Origin: Salmonella bongori NCTC 12419
GTDB lineage: Bacteria; Pseudomonadota; Gammaproteobacteria; Enterobacterales; Enterobacteriaceae
Assembly: GCF_000252995.1 (NCBI RefSeq)
Contig: NC_015761.1
Coordinates: 2,852,001-2,916,000 of the forward strand
Direction of reading: 5' to 3'
Length of the DNA stretch: 64,000 nucleotides
Part shown: positions 63,951-64,000 of the stretch, piece by piece
Position numbering within the stretch: position 1 is the stretch's first letter
Layout: each line of letters begins with the position of its first letter
Program-made: the position numbers and the translations under genes
The notes under the pieces: model-generated
The model's database searches: none
Told to the model about the DNA's origin: nothing
Seen by the model: the letters and a program-made list of their open reading frames with translations, nothing else

Positions 63951-64000
63951 TGCTGTCGCGCCGCCGCCATTAACGCTTCAATGTCGTCCGCCCTCTTCAC
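63947..64000 (-). CDS. pepP: PepP, Xaa-Pro aminopeptidase (3' end only)
   Basis: Only the last 17 codons are in the window, reading VKRADDIEALMAAARQQ and a TGA that overlaps the ubiH start. The sequence and the position upstream of ubiH identify it as the end of pepP; the rest lies beyond the right edge. Confidence 0.85.
   Translation of the reverse strand: MKRADDIEALMAAARQQ

Noticed and set aside
1..64000. CRISPR arrays, insertion sequences or prophage genes
   Set aside because: No regularly spaced repeats, transposase or phage-type genes were found on either strand.

Overview
The window is a piece of an enterobacterial chromosome, most probably Salmonella enterica. Almost every gene has a clear, collinear counterpart around the recB-galR-lysA-gcvTHP-ubiI stretch of Escherichia coli. 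Several insertions relative to E. coli K-12 fit Salmonella: a second LacI-type regulator after galR, a LysR/PACE-transporter pair between yqeF and yqeG, and an accessory cassette between yqeG and tRNA-Gly. The species call is inferred from gene order and protein similarity recalled from memory; no search was run.

Layout. Positions 1-16 kb, nearly all leftward: recB (cut by the window edge), ptrA and recC (RecBCD recombination and a periplasmic protease), the minor-pseudopilin genes ppdC-ygdB-ppdB-ppdA, then thyA, lgt, ptsP and rppH. Positions 16-19 kb, rightward: mutH, ygdQ, ygdR and tas. The rppH-mutH gap carries the tiny ORF ygdT and a group of DnaA-box sequences. Positions 19-23 kb: lplT-aas (lysophospholipid recycling), then the twin sRNA genes omrA and omrB. 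Positions 23-34 kb are sugar and amino-acid metabolism: galR, a second LacI regulator, lysA/lysR, ygeA, araE, kduD/kduI and yqeF. Visible operators include a GalR box, an AraC site with a CRP site, and two KdgR-like palindromes. Positions 34-36.4 kb: a LysR regulator divergent from a PACE efflux protein, then yqeG.

Positions 36.4-43.1 kb form the accessory region. A ToxR/CadC-like membrane regulator (YqeI/MarT-like) overlaps a FidL-like membrane protein (YqeJ-like). These converge on a large AIDA/MisL-type autotransporter adhesin, which lies just downstream of a LuxR-type regulator (YqeH-like). The cassette looks like a second version of the SPI-3 marT-fidL-misL module with an extra LuxR regulator, sitting in the tRNA-Gly(CCC) hotspot that carries ETT2 in E. 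coli. Its flanks are AT-rich, hold strong hairpins and possible decayed coding sequence. It is the most interesting part of the window.

Positions 43-64 kb return to core genome: glyU tRNA, ygeR/actS, idi, the leftward xerD-dsbC-recJ-prfB-lysS run (prfB with its programmed +1 frameshift), fldB, sdhE-ygfX, ygfZ, trhA, yqfB, bglA, the gcvTHP operon (with a REP and an ERIC element between gcvH and gcvP), and pepP-ubiH-ubiI, where pepP is cut by the right edge. No insertion sequence, prophage or CRISPR array was seen.
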